Assembly: GCA_015061285.1 (NCBI GenBank)
Contig: SUWW01000010.1
Coordinates: forward strand, 1 to 64,000
Length of the DNA stretch: 64,000 nucleotides
DNA from: Bacteroidales bacterium
GTDB lineage: Bacteria; Bacteroidota; Bacteroidia; Bacteroidales; Marinilabiliaceae
Reading direction: 5' to 3'
The position numbers and the translations under genes were made by a program. Below are positions 18,023-30,094 of this stretch, piece after piece (position 1 is the stretch's first letter; each line of letters begins with the position of its first letter). The notes under the pieces were generated by a model, which was given only the letters and a program-made list of their open reading frames with translations, was not told the DNA's origin and did not search any database.

Positions 18023-18703
18023 ATGAGCAGTATTTTTCAGTCATCAATCGGTAGAAAGCTGATTATGAGTATTACAGGTATGTGCTTGGTGCTCTTTCTA
18101 ATCTTTCACCTATCGATGAACTTAGTGGCAGCGTTTTCAGGCACAGCCTACAACGCAGTATGTGGATTCTTGGGTACCAATTGGTATGCATTGGCAGGAA
18201 CAGCCGTGTTGGCCATTGGCTTTTTGCTCCACATCATCTATGCATTCATACTTACTGTGCGCAACCGTAAGGCACGCGGCAGCGTTCGCTATGCAGTAGA
18301 GACGCGCAACAGCAAGGTAGAATGGGCATCGCAAAACATGTTGGTTCTGGGCATCATTGTGCTCGTAGGCCTTGGTTTGCACCTCGCACACTTCTGGTAT
18401 CACATGATGTATGCCGAATTGGTAGGCGCAGAGTATGAAATCGGAGCAGCAGACGGTACGGGCTGGCTTAAGTATTGGTTTGGTCAACCACTCGTAGTAG
18501 TATGCTACCTCGTTTGGTTCGTTGCCATCTGGCTTCACATCACACACGGTTTCTGGAGTGCACTTCAAACTATCGGTGCCAACAACTTGGTATGGATAGA
18601 CCGCTTGCAGAAGATTTCGGCATGGGTAGCAGGTCTCATCTTCGCCGGCTTCGCCATCATAGTAATCGGCTTTGGCGTAGGCATCTTCCCGCTCTTCGAC
18701 TAA
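18023..18703 (+). CDS. sdhC: Succinate dehydrogenase/fumarate reductase cytochrome b subunit (226 aa)
   Basis: Membrane anchor of complex II, type B with a single five-helix subunit, binding two haems and menaquinone. Five hydrophobic segments are visible, with histidines in membrane context: LIFHLSMNL, LLHIIYAF, HLAHFWYHMMY and WLHITHGFWSALQ. It is first in the order sdhC-sdhA-sdhB, usual in Bacteroidetes, where the complex often works as fumarate reductase in anaerobic respiration. The start at 18023 is followed directly by the first helix. sdhA begins 42 bp downstream. Confidence 0.93.
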   Translation: MSSIFQSSIGRKLIMSITGMCLVLFLIFHLSMNLVAAFSGTAYNAVCGFLGTNWYALAGTAVLAIGFLLHIIYAFILTVRNRKARGSVRYAVETRNSKVEWASQNMLVLGIIVLVGLGLHLAHFWYHMMYAELVGAEYEIGAADGTGWLKYWFGQPLVVVCYLVWFVAIWLHITHGFWSALQTIGANNLVWIDRLQKISAWVAGLIFAGFAIIVIGFGVGIFPLFD

Positions 18704-18745
18704 GCCTCATAACACTAACTATCAATAATATTTTGAATTACATTT

Positions 18746-20734
18746 ATGACTACTATAGATTCAAAAATTCCGGAAGGACCAGTTGCGGAAAAATGGACTA
18801 ACTATAAAGCACACCAACGCTTGGTTAACCCCGCAAACAAGAGAAAACTTGATATAATAGTTGTAGGTACTGGTTTGGCAGGTGCATCAGCAGCAGCTTC
18901 GCTCGGCGAGATGGGCTTCCGCGTACTTAACTTCTGTATACAAGATTCACCACGCCGCGCACACTCTATCGCAGCTCAGGGTGGTATAAACGCAGCTAAG
19001 AACTATCAGAACGATGGCGACTCGGTTTATCGTCTTTTCTACGATACCGTAAAGGGTGGCGACTATCGTGCTCGCGAGGCTAACGTATATCGTTTGGCTG
19101 AAGTTTCTAATAGCATTATCGACCAGTGTGTAGCTCAGGGTGTTCCTTTCGCTCGCGAATACGGCGGAACACTTGCTAACCGTTCGTTTGGTGGTGCTCA
19201 GGTTTCTCGTACTTTCTATGCAAAAGGTCAAACTGGTCAACAGCTTCTTCTTGGCGCATACTCAGCATTGAGCCGTCAGGTAGCGGCAGGCACCGTTAAA
19301 CTCTACACTCGCTACGAAATGCACGATGTAGTTATGGTTGACGGTCGCGCTCGCGGTATCATAGCTAAAAACTTGGTTACTGGTAAATTTGAGCGTTTTG
19401 CAGCTCACGCTGTAGTTATAGCTACTGGTGGTTATGGTAATACCTACTTCCTCTCTACCAACGCTATGGCATGTAACTGCTCGGCAGCTATTGCAGCATA
19501 CAGAAAAGGCGCATATTTTGCTAACCCTTCATACGTACAGATTCACCCAACATGTATTCCAGTACACGGCGACAAGCAATCGAAACTTACGCTTATGTCG
19601 GAATCGTTGCGTAACGATGGTCGTATCTGGGTACCTAAGAAAATTGAAGATGCTAAGGCACTTCAAGAAGGCAAGAAGAAAGGTTCTGATATTCCAGAAG
19701 AGGATCGCGACTACTACTTGGAGCGTCGCTATCCAGCATTCGGTAACCTCGTGCCACGCGACGTTGCCAGCCGCGCAGCTAAAGAGCGTTGCGACAAAGG
19801 CTTCGGCGTAAATAATACTGGTTTGGCTGTATTCCTCGATTTCTCAGAGGCTATCAACCGTCTCGGCATCGACGTTGTTCGCCAGCGCTATGGCAACCTC
19901 TTCGATATGTATGAGGAGATTACCGACGTTAATCCAGGCGAGCTTGCTAAAGAGATTAACGGCGTTAAGTACTACAACCCAATGATGATCTTCCCAGCTA
20001 TCCACTACACCATGGGTGGTATTTGGGTCGACTACGAGCTCCAGACTTCAGTGAAGGGCTTGTTTGCAATTGGCGAATGTAACTTCTCTGACCACGGTGC
20101 TAACCGTCTTGGTGCATCAGCTCTTATGCAAGGTTTGGCAGACGGCTACTTCGTATTGCCATACACCATACAGAACTACCTCGCAGACCAAATCACCGTA
20201 CCACGCTTCTCAACCGACGCTCCTGAGTTTGTTGAAGCTCAGAAAGCTTGCGAAGAGGCACAGAGAGCTCTCCTCCGCAATCCAAAAGGTAAAGATGGCA
20301 AGTCGGTTGACACAATCCACAAGGAACTCGGCCACATCATGTGGGAGTATGTAGGTATGGGTCGTACGGAAGCAGGCTTGAAGAAAGCACTCGAAGAACT
20401 CAAGCGCATACGTAAAGAGTTCAACGAAGAGCTCTTCGTTCCTGGCACCGAAGAGGGCATGAACAACGAGCTTGACAAGGCATTCCGCTTGAAAGACTTC
20501 ATCACTATGGGCGAACTTATTGCTAACGACGCTTTGCACCGCGAAGAATCGTGTGGTGGCCACTTCCGCGAAGAGCACCAGACCGAAGAGGGCGAGGCAA
20601 AACGTAACGACCAAGACTTCTTCTATGTTGGTTGCTGGAACTATAAAGGTTCAGACGATGAAACCCCAGAACTCATCAAAGAACCTTTGGTATACGAAGC
20701 AATAAAAGTGCAAACGCGTAACTATAAGAATTAA
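18746..20734 (+). CDS. sdhA: Succinate dehydrogenase/fumarate reductase flavoprotein subunit (662 aa)
   Basis: Catalytic subunit carrying covalent FAD; interconverts succinate and fumarate. It contains the N-terminal dinucleotide fold [19 protein letters not shown], then the FAD-linkage region with [15 protein letters not shown] (the His of that segment is the expected 8-alpha attachment residue). The substrate-site segment is QIHPTCIPV, and further FAD-contact text is ALFAIGECN-like ([24 protein letters not shown]). Length is normal for the Bacteroidetes/B. subtilis-type enzyme. It lies between the cytochrome b and iron-sulfur genes, in one operon. Direction (dehydrogenase or reductase) cannot be settled from sequence. 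Confidence 0.95.
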   Translation: MTTIDSKIPEGPVAEKWTNYKAHQRLVNPANKRKLDIIVVGTGLAGASAAASLGEMGFRVLNFCIQDSPRRAHSIAAQGGINAAKNYQNDGDSVYRLFYDTVKGGDYRAREANVYRLAEVSNSIIDQCVAQGVPFAREYGGTLANRSFGGAQVSRTFYAKGQTGQQLLLGAYSALSRQVAAGTVKLYTRYEMHDVVMVDGRARGIIAKNLVTGKFERFAAHAVVIATGGYGNTYFLSTNAMACNCSAAIAAYRKGAYFANPSYVQIHPTCIPVHGDKQSKLTLMSESLRNDGRIWVPKKIEDAKALQEGKKKGSDIPEEDRDYYLERRYPAFGNLVPRDVASRAAKERCDKGFGVNNTGLAVFLDFSEAINRLGIDVVRQRYGNLFDMYEEITDVNPGELAKEINGVKYYNPMMIFPAIHYTMGGIWVDYELQTSVKGLFAIGECNFSDHGANRLGASALMQGLADGYFVLPYTIQNYLADQITVPRFSTDAPEFVEAQKACEEAQRALLRNPKGKDGKSVDTIHKELGHIMWEYVGMGRTEAGLKKALEELKRIRKEFNEELFVPGTEEGMNNELDKAFRLKDFITMGELIANDALHREESCGGHFREEHQTEEGEAKRNDQDFFYVGCWNYKGSDDETPELIKEPLVYEAIKVQTRNYKN

Positions 20735-20771
20735 TGTAAGTTTAGCGTGAATCTCAAATAACATTAGAACC

Positions 20772-21524
20772 ATGGAAAAAAATATAACTGTCACCTTAAG
20801 AGTATGGCGCCAAAAAGACGCAAAATCAAAGGGTGAATTCAAAGAGTATAAGGTTACATCGACAACAGATACATCATTCCTTGAAACTCTTGATATACTC
20901 AACGAAGACCTCGTTAGCAAAGGCGAAGAACCTATCATGTTCGACCACGACTGTCGCGAAGGTATTTGCGGTATGTGCTCACTTTATATCAACGGTCACC
21001 CACACGGACCAGCTACTAAAGCTACCACATGCCAGCTATATATGCGCCGCTTCAAAGATGGCGAGACTATCACCGTTGAACCTTGGCGTTCGGCTGGTTT
21101 CCCAGTTATCAAAGACTGTATGGTAGACCGTGGCGCATACGACAAGATTATGCAAGCTGGTGGTTTCATTAGCGTACGTACTGGCTCGGCTGAAGATGCT
21201 AACAACATCCTCATTCCTAAAGAGAAAGCCGACGAAGCAATGGACGCAGCTACATGTATCGGTTGTGGTGCATGCGCTGCTGCTTGTAAAAACGGCTCGG
21301 CAATGCTTTTCGTTTCGGCTAAGGTTAGCCAACTCGCACTCCTTCCACAGGGCCGCGTAGAGGCTGCTCGCCGCGCTAAAGCGATGGTTGCTAAAATGGA
21401 CGAACTCGGCTTTGGTAACTGTACCAACACTCGCGCGTGCGAAGCTGAATGTCCTAAGGGCATTTCTATCGCAAATATCGCCCGTTTGAACCGCGAATTC
21501 CTCAAGGCTAAGTTGAAAGACTAA
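20772..21524 (+). CDS. sdhB: Succinate dehydrogenase/fumarate reductase iron-sulfur subunit (250 aa)
   Basis: Electron-transfer subunit with three iron-sulfur centres. The N-terminal ferredoxin domain has [15 protein letters not shown] for [2Fe-2S]. The C-terminal domain has [15 protein letters not shown] and [14 protein letters not shown] for the [4Fe-4S] and [3Fe-4S] centres. It is the last gene of sdhCAB, 37 bp after sdhA, and is followed by a strong terminator at 21550. All expected cluster cysteines appear present. Antisense frames across this gene are shadows. Confidence 0.95.
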   Translation: MEKNITVTLRVWRQKDAKSKGEFKEYKVTSTTDTSFLETLDILNEDLVSKGEEPIMFDHDCREGICGMCSLYINGHPHGPATKATTCQLYMRRFKDGETITVEPWRSAGFPVIKDCMVDRGAYDKIMQAGGFISVRTGSAEDANNILIPKEKADEAMDAATCIGCGACAAACKNGSAMLFVSAKVSQLALLPQGRVEAARRAKAMVAKMDELGFGNCTNTRACEAECPKGISIANIARLNREFLKAKLKD

Positions 21525-21549
21525 ACCCAACAGAATAGAGCAAAAAAAG

Positions 21550-21577
21550 GCCTTCGCTGCAGAAATGTAGCGAAGGC
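21550..21577 (+). terminator. Rho-independent terminator of sdhCAB
   Basis: The stem GCCTTCGCTGCA/TGTAGCGAAGGC (one G-T pair) with a 4-nt loop is followed by T5CT4. It lies 26 bp past the sdhB stop codon. An A-run on the other side may let it work in both directions. Confidence 0.85.
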
Positions 21578-21615
21578 TTTTTCTTTTATCCGATGCGGAT
21601 GCATAGAGCATAAAA

Positions 21616-21649
21616 AAAGCAGAAAACGTATGGTGGCGCTTTCTGCTTT
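21616..21649 (-). terminator. Terminator of minus-strand FISUMP gene (duplicated sequence)
   Basis: Stem AAAGCAGAAA/TTTCTGCTTT with a 14-nt loop and a T7 run on the minus strand. The stem and loop are identical to those at 24386-24419. Confidence 0.7.
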
Positions 21650-21667
21650 ATGTTGTTTATGTAGTTG

Positions 21668-21715
21668 GCAAGGCAGGAGCCTTGCTTTTTGCTTAGACGT
21701 AGTCTGCAGACTACG
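21668..21715 (+). repeat. Composite palindromic repeat, family A, copy 4
   Basis: GCAAGGCAGGAGCCTTGC (21668-21685), a 10-bp spacer, then GACGTAGTC-tgca-GACTACG (to 21715). The second arm has a stem sequence different from the other copies but is still paired. Confidence 0.75.
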
Positions 21716-21765
21716 CCTAACCAGAAATGTTTTGAATTTACATTTATACTACAATTTGTTTTGCG

Positions 21766-23211
21766 CTAATCTTTCACACAACGCAACGACACATAATTCT
21801 CTATATCATAAAACTCTGAATTTAATAGGGCTACAAGCAATCCTTTACTCATGGTTGTTATAATTCGGACCTTGTATTCATATGGCAAAAAGCTTTCTTC
21901 GGGAGCTACATAATAAATACACCCTCTACCATTGCCTACAAATGGCTTTGCATTGAATGGATAAGGAACAGAGACCGCACTCTCTTCATTGTTATAGTAT
22001 TTCCAATCGTACATTGATGAAAGATGACGGCGTAATTCCACTTCGACACCTTGAAAACGATCCCCATATGAAAGTCTTTCTTTTTCATAGTTTGCCTCAT
22101 AGAACAGCCATTCTGTGTCATATGGATAAAATACACTATTGTTATCTTCAAGTCCGTAATATTTTTCCAAATCAACCCAATCATCATTAGTAGATATGTG
22201 ATAGCCCTTAGGGACTAATCCTTGAAATATAGTATCCACGGTAATTCCGGATTTATATTTACCTTCTTTGTCGTCATAATATTCATACGTAGTACTTCTG
22301 GTATTTACCATGTATACAATTCCGACAGAGTTTGACTCTTCTAGGGTAACCTCCTTGTATTTGTTATAAACGTTATCGTATGAGTTGACGCTAAGTTGAT
22401 CTAATTCAATGATTTGGTTCTTATAGACAAAACTTGTTGCTCGCAAGTCGTCAGCAAGCCACTGGCGATTTCCAATCGTTACTACTCGATAGACGTTGAA
22501 TTCGTGGTCGCGTACACACTCTTTCTTGTTTAGAATACACTCTTTCGCAGCGCTCTTATTGTATGTTTTACATACATTATCACCAACTTTCAATTCAAGT
22601 TCTACTTTGAATTCGTAGATTATAGGTTCGTAATAAATGCCTTTAGAATCATCCCACCACTGCTTGTATGCGTTATTGCCAGCATCTGTTTTTTTGTATT
22701 CTAAGCAGCAGCTATCCTGATGTGCTGCAATGTCAATTTCATATTGGTACAAGTCCGACTCTGCAGTAACCTTACCTCCTACAATCCTATCTTTGTTTAT
22801 ATTCTTGAATCGTAATATTGCTGCCCAAATATCTTCTCCATTGTCGGTTTCAATTGTAAGTTGCGGCACACAATAGAATGTGCGAATTTGGGATCTTTCG
22901 CCTGCTCCTGCTTCAGTCTTGGCTTGTGCACACCAGAAGTATTGCGTGTAGTACTCTAACTCAACCTTAGGAGAAGTTTCGGCTAAATCGTCTATTGATT
23001 TGCCTATATAGTATACATATGAAACTCCAACATTCTGGTCTTCAGTAGAACTCCCACTTGCATTCAATTCTACTTTAGTGCCATATACTACAGCACCATC
23101 TTCAAGACTGAATGTAGTTGGTACAGTCGGAATCTGACTAGGTTCTTCTTTGCAGCCTGAAATCGAAAGCATTACTGCGAATGCTGAATAGAATAGAATT
23201 TTTAGTTTCAT
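21766..23211 (-). CDS. FISUMP-domain lipoprotein (481 aa)
   Basis: Exported lipoprotein with a signal at residues 1-20 (LSISGC, then KEEP). The N-terminal 100 residues look like an Ig/FN3-type beta-sandwich. A central region of about 130 residues is unassigned. The C-terminal 240 residues resemble the Fibrobacter succinogenes major paralogous domain: YRVVTIGNRQWLADDLRATS, later VPKGYHISTNDDWVDLEKYYG and, at the end, a YVSLRCVKD-like close. Family function is unknown; members are surface or periplasmic. A terminator at 21616 follows the gene. It is single-gene, 264 bp from tcdA, with repeats in the gap. Confidence 0.8.
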   Translation of the reverse strand: MKLKILFYSAFAVMLSISGCKEEPSQIPTVPTTFSLEDGAVVYGTKVELNASGSSTEDQNVGVSYVYYIGKSIDDLAETSPKVELEYYTQYFWCAQAKTEAGAGERSQIRTFYCVPQLTIETDNGEDIWAAILRFKNINKDRIVGGKVTAESDLYQYEIDIAAHQDSCCLEYKKTDAGNNAYKQWWDDSKGIYYEPIIYEFKVELELKVGDNVCKTYNKSAAKECILNKKECVRDHEFNVYRVVTIGNRQWLADDLRATSFVYKNQIIELDQLSVNSYDNVYNKYKEVTLEESNSVGIVYMVNTRSTTYEYYDDKEGKYKSGITVDTIFQGLVPKGYHISTNDDWVDLEKYYGLEDNNSVFYPYDTEWLFYEANYEKERLSYGDRFQGVEVELRRHLSSMYDWKYYNNEESAVSVPYPFNAKPFVGNGRGCIYYVAPEESFLPYEYKVRIITTMSKGLLVALLNSEFYDIENYVSLRCVKD

Positions 23212-23369
23212 TATTCTGTTAGTTTTAGATTTATATTAGATAGTCTCTTCTTTACCGTCAGGTTTTCAGAGGTTTATTTTTTTCATAGCAAAAGTATGAG
23301 TCGCAAAATTTACCCCCCCGGTTTAACTTTTGTTAACATAAATATTTTTAGGATGCTGTGTTTTGATTG

Positions 23370-23400
23370 GCAAGGCGGGAGCCTCGCTTTTAGCAGCAAC
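23370..23400 (+). repeat. Degenerate family A palindromic repeat, copy 5
   Basis: GCAAGGCGGGAGCCTCGC (23370-23387) matches the first arm with two changes. The second arm is missing its right half and runs into the dispersed repeat at 23411. Confidence 0.55.
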
Positions 23401-23410
23401 GTAGCGAAGG

Positions 23411-23460
23411 GCGACATAAAAAGTTACCAATCTGTGTCATCTCGCGTCATCTGTGCGAAT
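23411..23460. repeat. Dispersed intergenic repeat, copy 2
   Basis: Matches the sequence at 139-188 over about 50 bp, identical over the first 30 bp. It lies 16 bp beyond the tcdA stop codon. Confidence 0.6.
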
Positions 23461-23475
23461 TTCTAATTGTGGTAG

Positions 23476-24279
23476 TTACTCTTGGGCTGTTAGCTTTTGC
23501 AAGATAAGTCCAGCTATTGTCAAACCGAAGATGGCTGTTATATGCATCAATGAACCGTTTATTTGCGCTTTGGAGCTGCACCACTCATGATTTTCCAAAT
23601 CGGCACGACCAGTACCGACTTTATTTTTGGGGCACATACAAGCCGATGTGCCACATGTGCGCGCCTCGCCAAGATTTGGAAGAACTTCTTCGCTATATAC
23701 ACATGGAAATTTGCGCGATGGCAGAGTTCGGTTGTATTTGAACTTTTTACGCAGTGCGTGGCCAAGAGGGCAACCTTTCACTTTCCAAAATTCTGCCACT
23801 TGCACTTTGGTAGGATCCATCTTCAGGGCAGCTCCCATCGACGACACGAAGAAAGCTTTCGTTTTGCAAGCATTGAGTATTAGCAATGCTTTATCCTTCA
23901 AGCTATCGATGGCATCAACAACAACATCGTATTGCGAAAGGTCGTAATTATTAGCCGTTTCGGCAGTGTAAATATCTTGTATAGCAACAATTTGAGCATT
24001 AGGATTGATAGCGAGCAAACGTTCCTTCATAGCATCAACTTTTACGCGACCGATGGTTGTGGTGGTGGCCATAGCTTGGCGATTGACGTTAGTTACGCAC
24101 ACACGGTCGGAATCGACAATTGTGAGATGCATTATTCCACTACGAATGAGGCTTTCGGCAGTCCAGCTACCTACGCCGCCAACGCCAAAGATTATAACCT
24201 TACGTTCGCTTAACCGCTGCATATTTTCGTCGCCCAAAAGGAGCGTAGCACGATTAAGAATAGCTTCTGATATATCCAT
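23476..24279 (-). CDS. tcdA: tRNA threonylcarbamoyladenosine dehydratase (267 aa)
   Basis: E1-like ATP-dependent enzyme that converts t6A37 of ANN-decoding tRNAs to its cyclic form. It shows the nucleotide loop FGVGGVGSWTAESLIRSG (residues 31-48), the adenylation segment VDSDRVCVTNVNRQ, and the catalytic-site region DAIDSLKDKALLI. The C-terminal PSRKFPCVYSEEVLPN and later text fit TcdA/YgdL better than ThiF, although the thi genes lie only about 1 kb away. The length matches the family (about 250-270 aa). A -7-like element lies 30 bp upstream. Confidence 0.88.
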   Translation of the reverse strand: MDISEAILNRATLLLGDENMQRLSERKVIIFGVGGVGSWTAESLIRSGIMHLTIVDSDRVCVTNVNRQAMATTTTIGRVKVDAMKERLLAINPNAQIVAIQDIYTAETANNYDLSQYDVVVDAIDSLKDKALLILNACKTKAFFVSSMGAALKMDPTKVQVAEFWKVKGCPLGHALRKKFKYNRTLPSRKFPCVYSEEVLPNLGEARTCGTSACMCPKNKVGTGRADLENHEWCSSKAQINGSLMHITAIFGLTIAGLILQKLTAQE

Positions 24280-24308
24280 TGTTGTTTCTACAGTTCTAAA
24301 AATCGGTG

Positions 24309-24316
24309 CAAAAGTA
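24309..24316 (-). promoter_or_regulatory. -7 promoter element for tcdA
   Basis: TACTTTTG on the minus strand matches TAnnTTTG and is followed by CACC, 30 bp before the ATG. A TTG 18 bp upstream is a possible -33. Confidence 0.45.
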
Positions 24317-24385
24317 CTCTATTTGACTATTCTACAATTGTTGCTTACGGTTATAGTTTAGCAGCTATTGGATTAACGCCACAAA

Positions 24386-24419
24386 AAAGCAGAAAACGTA
24401 TGGTGGCGCTTTCTGCTTT
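24386..24419 (-). terminator. Terminator of the second FISUMP-like gene (duplicated sequence)
   Basis: Stem AAAGCAGAAA/TTTCTGCTTT with a T6 run on the minus strand, 30 bp past the stop codon at 24450. Stem and loop are identical to 21616-21649. Confidence 0.7.
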
Positions 24420-24449
24420 TGTATTACTATTTAGATTATGAGATAAATC

Positions 24450-25187
24450 TTATTCGGCCGAACAGACGGGGCGAACAGATAAACCAAAATTACGATTGAC
24501 GGATTCCGTAACAGAGAAACCATAAGGCGAACTAAAATCGGCACACCAAACATTAACAGTCCAACCTCCGCATAACGATGAAGACCAATATTCACCATAG
24601 TTTCCCATACGTTTAGGATATTCCGTAAGATGGTGCGTCAAAACACTATTATCGTAGCATGAACCAGCAAAAGGGAAGAAGATAGAATTTCCATTCGGAC
24701 CTGTGACCTTACAACCTTTTAGACCATTTATCTCACAACATTCTTGCTTACAATGGCGGCACAACTCCAGCCAATCTTCCTTTGTCGGGATGCGCCAATT
24801 GCCACCAAGCTGCACATTGGCCACATCGTCGCACATTTCGAGCGTAGAGAGCGTGTCGGTATATCCTTTATAGCCGCGCGAACTCATGTGACAATATTTA
24901 GTATAACCATCTGACAATGAATCGGTGCGATAATATTTATACGTATCTCGACTGTATAAACGCTTTGACTTTATCTCGCCCCATGCGAAATAGCCGCCTG
25001 GTTCTTCTGGAACTGTAGCTCCAATATTATGCGAAGCCCAAAGCAAACCACTTGGCAAACCGAGGTCGACGGCAGTTGGTTTTACGATTACTTTCTCTGG
25101 TGCACTTTTTGCGTCACGATTGGTGTAGAAATATAAAATCGCCAATACCAAAGCGCAGAGAATAGCTATCTTAACTTTAGAGTTCAT
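24450..25187 (-). CDS. FISUMP-like anchored exported protein (245 aa)
   Basis: An N-terminal hydrophobic segment (residues 6-22, VKIAILCALVLAILYFY) acts as signal anchor or signal peptide; there is no lipobox cysteine. The rest begins AVDLGLPSGLLWASHNIGAT, followed by GGYFAWGE. This is the typical opening of a Bacteroidetes FISUMP/DUF1566-like domain. It goes on to NWRIPTKEDWLELCRHC and closes with a GLSVRPV segment. Cysteines in the middle (CRHCKQECCEINGLKGC) may form disulfides. Function unknown. It is single-gene with its own terminator. Confidence 0.75.
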   Translation of the reverse strand: MNSKVKIAILCALVLAILYFYTNRDAKSAPEKVIVKPTAVDLGLPSGLLWASHNIGATVPEEPGGYFAWGEIKSKRLYSRDTYKYYRTDSLSDGYTKYCHMSSRGYKGYTDTLSTLEMCDDVANVQLGGNWRIPTKEDWLELCRHCKQECCEINGLKGCKVTGPNGNSIFFPFAGSCYDNSVLTHHLTEYPKRMGNYGEYWSSSLCGGWTVNVWCADFSSPYGFSVTESVNRNFGLSVRPVCSAE

Positions 25188-25204
25188 AGCATAATATCAT
25201 TATT

Positions 25205-25336
25205 AACCACGGAACACACGAAAAGCACGAATAATTCTGTGGTTGGGTCTATCCTTTTTTTGACAATGGGGCATGCCCCATTGTTATATGAAAACGCGGA
25301 GACGACTTTCCGAGATTTCTGTGTTTTCCGTGGTTA
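25205..25336. repeat. Inverted repeat enclosing a GGGGCATGCCCC palindrome
   Basis: AACCACGGAACACACG (25205-25220) and a sequence whose complement is TAACCACGGAAAACACAG (25319-25336) face each other. Between them, at 25262-25284, lies CAATGGGGCATGCCCCATTG preceded by GA and followed by T, the same palindrome found repeatedly inside the restriction-modification gene at 43.4-47.4 kb. This is the only copy I found outside that gene. It lies between thiH and the FISUMP-like gene. Confidence 0.7.
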
Positions 25337-25349
25337 TATTTTTCTGTAA

Positions 25350-26471
25350 TCAGTTCATCGCATTGTCCCAATCTTTGAAGACTGGTTCGCGACCAGCGCG
25401 TTTCAAGCCAGCAACGACTTCGGCAACGGTACGGTCGTCGGTAACGTTGAACTGCGGCAAAGCTTGGTGCTTATAAGTATGATAGCCGCCAGGTTCCACG
25501 CTGCTCTGTGCGCTCATGGTAGTAACGCCGAGCGAAGCCATATTGTCGCGTATGCGAGCAGGTTCACGCGTAGAATAGCTAATATCTACGTCGTGATCGA
25601 AGATTCGGAAGGCAAACGTAAGTTGTGCCAGTTCACGATCGGAGAGTTCGAAATTTGGCTGAAAACCGCCATTTTCGGCACGACGCATTCTGGGGAAATT
25701 AACGCTATACTTAGTAGTCCAATAATTACGCTGCAGATAGCGCAGGTGATAGGCCATCATAGTCATGTCGGTGCGCCAATCTTCAAGACCACAAAGCACG
25801 CCAAGACCAATAGAATGTATGCCAGCTTGCCCCATACGATCGAAGCCATTCACGCGCCACTCGAAGTTGCTCTTCATTCCTGCAGGATGGTAAGTTTTGT
25901 ATTTCTCGCGATGGTAGGTCTCTTGAAAACATATAACGCCGTTCATTCCGTGCTCTTCGGCCAAGAGTTTGTAATCCTCCATCTTAAGAGGCATCACCTC
26001 AATTTTTATATTAGCAAAATAGTCATGAGCAAGGTCGATAGCTCGAGCTATATAATCGACACCAGCTTTGGCAGGATTTTCACCGGTAACGAGCAAAATG
26101 TTCTCAAAAGGGCCAAGTTCTTTTATAGCCTTATACTCATCGACAATCTGACTTTCGGTAAGAATTGTGCGTTTCATTGGGTTTGAAATATGGAAGCCAC
26201 AATAGACGCAAGAGTTGGTGCAAGAATTGGTAATATAGAGCGGTATAAATATTTGCATTGTTTTGCCAAAGCGCTCCATAGTATACTTACGGCTCAAGGC
26301 AGCCATCTGCTCGAGATAAGGAGCCGCAGCAGGCGAAACAAGCGCCATGAAATCGTCAACAGTTAAGTTGCCACTTTTGTTCAAAGCCCTAAGGACATCG
26401 TTAGCAGTCTTGCTTTGAATAGCTTTCGTGGTGTCGTCCCACGAAATGTTTAGTAATTCATCAGAGAACAC
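25350..26471 (-). CDS. thiH: 2-iminoacetate synthase (373 aa)
   Basis: Radical SAM enzyme that cleaves L-tyrosine to 2-iminoacetate (dehydroglycine) for thiazole formation by ThiG in anaerobes. The cluster motif is C84-x3-C88-x2-C91 within CTNSCVYCGFH. The family-typical LLVTGENPAKAGVDYI and PRMRRAENGG-type segments are present. The length is normal. It is the last gene of the riboswitch-controlled block thiG-thiC-EamA-thiH, 13 bp after the transporter gene. Use of ThiH rather than a glycine oxidase (ThiO) fits an anaerobic lifestyle. Confidence 0.94.
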   Translation of the reverse strand: MFSDELLNISWDDTTKAIQSKTANDVLRALNKSGNLTVDDFMALVSPAAAPYLEQMAALSRKYTMERFGKTMQIFIPLYITNSCTNSCVYCGFHISNPMKRTILTESQIVDEYKAIKELGPFENILLVTGENPAKAGVDYIARAIDLAHDYFANIKIEVMPLKMEDYKLLAEEHGMNGVICFQETYHREKYKTYHPAGMKSNFEWRVNGFDRMGQAGIHSIGLGVLCGLEDWRTDMTMMAYHLRYLQRNYWTTKYSVNFPRMRRAENGGFQPNFELSDRELAQLTFAFRIFDHDVDISYSTREPARIRDNMASLGVTTMSAQSSVEPGGYHTYKHQALPQFNVTDDRTVAEVVAGLKRAGREPVFKDWDNAMN

Positions 26472-26484
26472 AGTTTTGTATTTT

Positions 26485-29108
<2,624 letters not shown>

Positions 29109-29111
29109 CTA

Positions 29112-29879
29112 TTATCCTAAAAATGCGGTAAGCGGCGAACTTGCAATAGCTTCGTCGACTATATCGCCCAAGCCTGCTTCGTACGCACGACGACCACTAA
29201 TGACAGCCTCTTTGAAGGCAACGGCCATTTCAACAGGATTACCAGCAACAGCGATAGCTGTATTTACGAGCACGGCGTCGGCACCCATTTCCATTGCAGC
29301 TGCAGCATGACTTGGCGCTCCAAGACCAGCATCAACAACCACAGGAACGTTTGACTGCTCAATAATTATGCGTAGAAAATCCTCTGTGCGCAGACCTTTG
29401 TTTGAGCCAATTGGTGCAGCGAGCGGCATCACAGTAGCCGTTCCAGCCTCCTCGAGACGTTTGCAGAGAACGGGGTCAGCTTGGCAATATGGCAAAACCA
29501 CAAAGCCCTCTTTCACAAGAGCTTCCGCAGCTTTCAATGTTTCAATTGGGTCGGGAAGAAGATAGCGTGGATCGGGGTGAACTTCGAGTTTTAGCCAATT
29601 GGTGCCGAACGCTTCACGCGAGAGTTTTGCAGCGAGAATAGCCTCTTCGGCAGTGCGCGCGCCGCTTGTGTTTGGCAAAAGTTGAATGTTTGGTCGCACT
29701 ATGTGGCGCAACATATCATCTTCTTTGTTAGAAAGGTCGATGCGCTTCATAGCCACCGTAACCATCTCTGTAGCCGATGCCTCTATAGATTGCGACATCA
29801 ACTCGTTGGAATTGAATTTGCCAGTACCCAAGAAAAGTCGGCTTTCGAATTCCTTACCTGCGATTACAAGTTTTTTCAT
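29112..29879 (-). CDS. thiG: Thiazole synthase (255 aa)
   Basis: Combines deoxyxylulose phosphate, 2-iminoacetate and ThiS thiocarboxylate into the thiazole phosphate. The TIM-barrel protein has the Schiff-base lysine at K97 in [10 protein letters not shown] and the phosphate-loop segments [22 protein letters not shown] and [11 protein letters not shown]. It is the first gene after the TPP riboswitch, with about 120 nt between aptamer and ATG. ThiS and ThiE are encoded upstream of the riboswitch on the same strand. Confidence 0.95.
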   Translation of the reverse strand: MKKLVIAGKEFESRLFLGTGKFNSNELMSQSIEASATEMVTVAMKRIDLSNKEDDMLRHIVRPNIQLLPNTSGARTAEEAILAAKLSREAFGTNWLKLEVHPDPRYLLPDPIETLKAAEALVKEGFVVLPYCQADPVLCKRLEEAGTATVMPLAAPIGSNKGLRTEDFLRIIIEQSNVPVVVDAGLGAPSHAAAAMEMGADAVLVNTAIAVAGNPVEMAVAFKEAVISGRRAYEAGLGDIVDEAIASSPLTAFLG

Positions 29880-29976
29880 ACTATATAAATATTTACACTA
29901 ATTCTTTCTATCAGAAAGTGCCGTTGCAAATAGTTATACCAAACGAATAACCTGCGAAAAGATGTTGCTATGAAAT

Positions 29977-30078
29977 CCAAAACTTCGCAAACAGAAGTTT
30001 GGTGAAATTCCTACGGCAGCATTATCTGCATCAGGTTCAAAGGGTATAATCTCAGCTCTTTCGGGCACCCCTGTTGTT
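29977..30078 (-). promoter_or_regulatory. TPP riboswitch (THI element)
   Basis: On the minus strand the aptamer reads CAGGGGTGCCC, then GAAAGAGCTGAGATTATACCC, then ACCTGATGCAGATAATGC and CGTAGGAA. This matches the conserved core (CTGAGA, ACCTGA, GATAATGC, GTAGGGAA-like). Just downstream at 29977-30002 a hairpin CCAAACTTC/GAAGTTTTGG may form the expression platform. There is no clear poly-U, so control could be on translation. It should repress thiG-thiC-EamA-thiH when TPP is abundant. Confidence 0.93.
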
Positions 30079-30094
30079 TTTTTCGAGACGGCGG

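Noticed and set aside
23476-24279. ThiF adenylyltransferase as the name of the E1-like gene near thi genes
   Set aside because: The C-terminal half fits the TcdA/YgdL group and the gene lies outside the riboswitch-controlled block.
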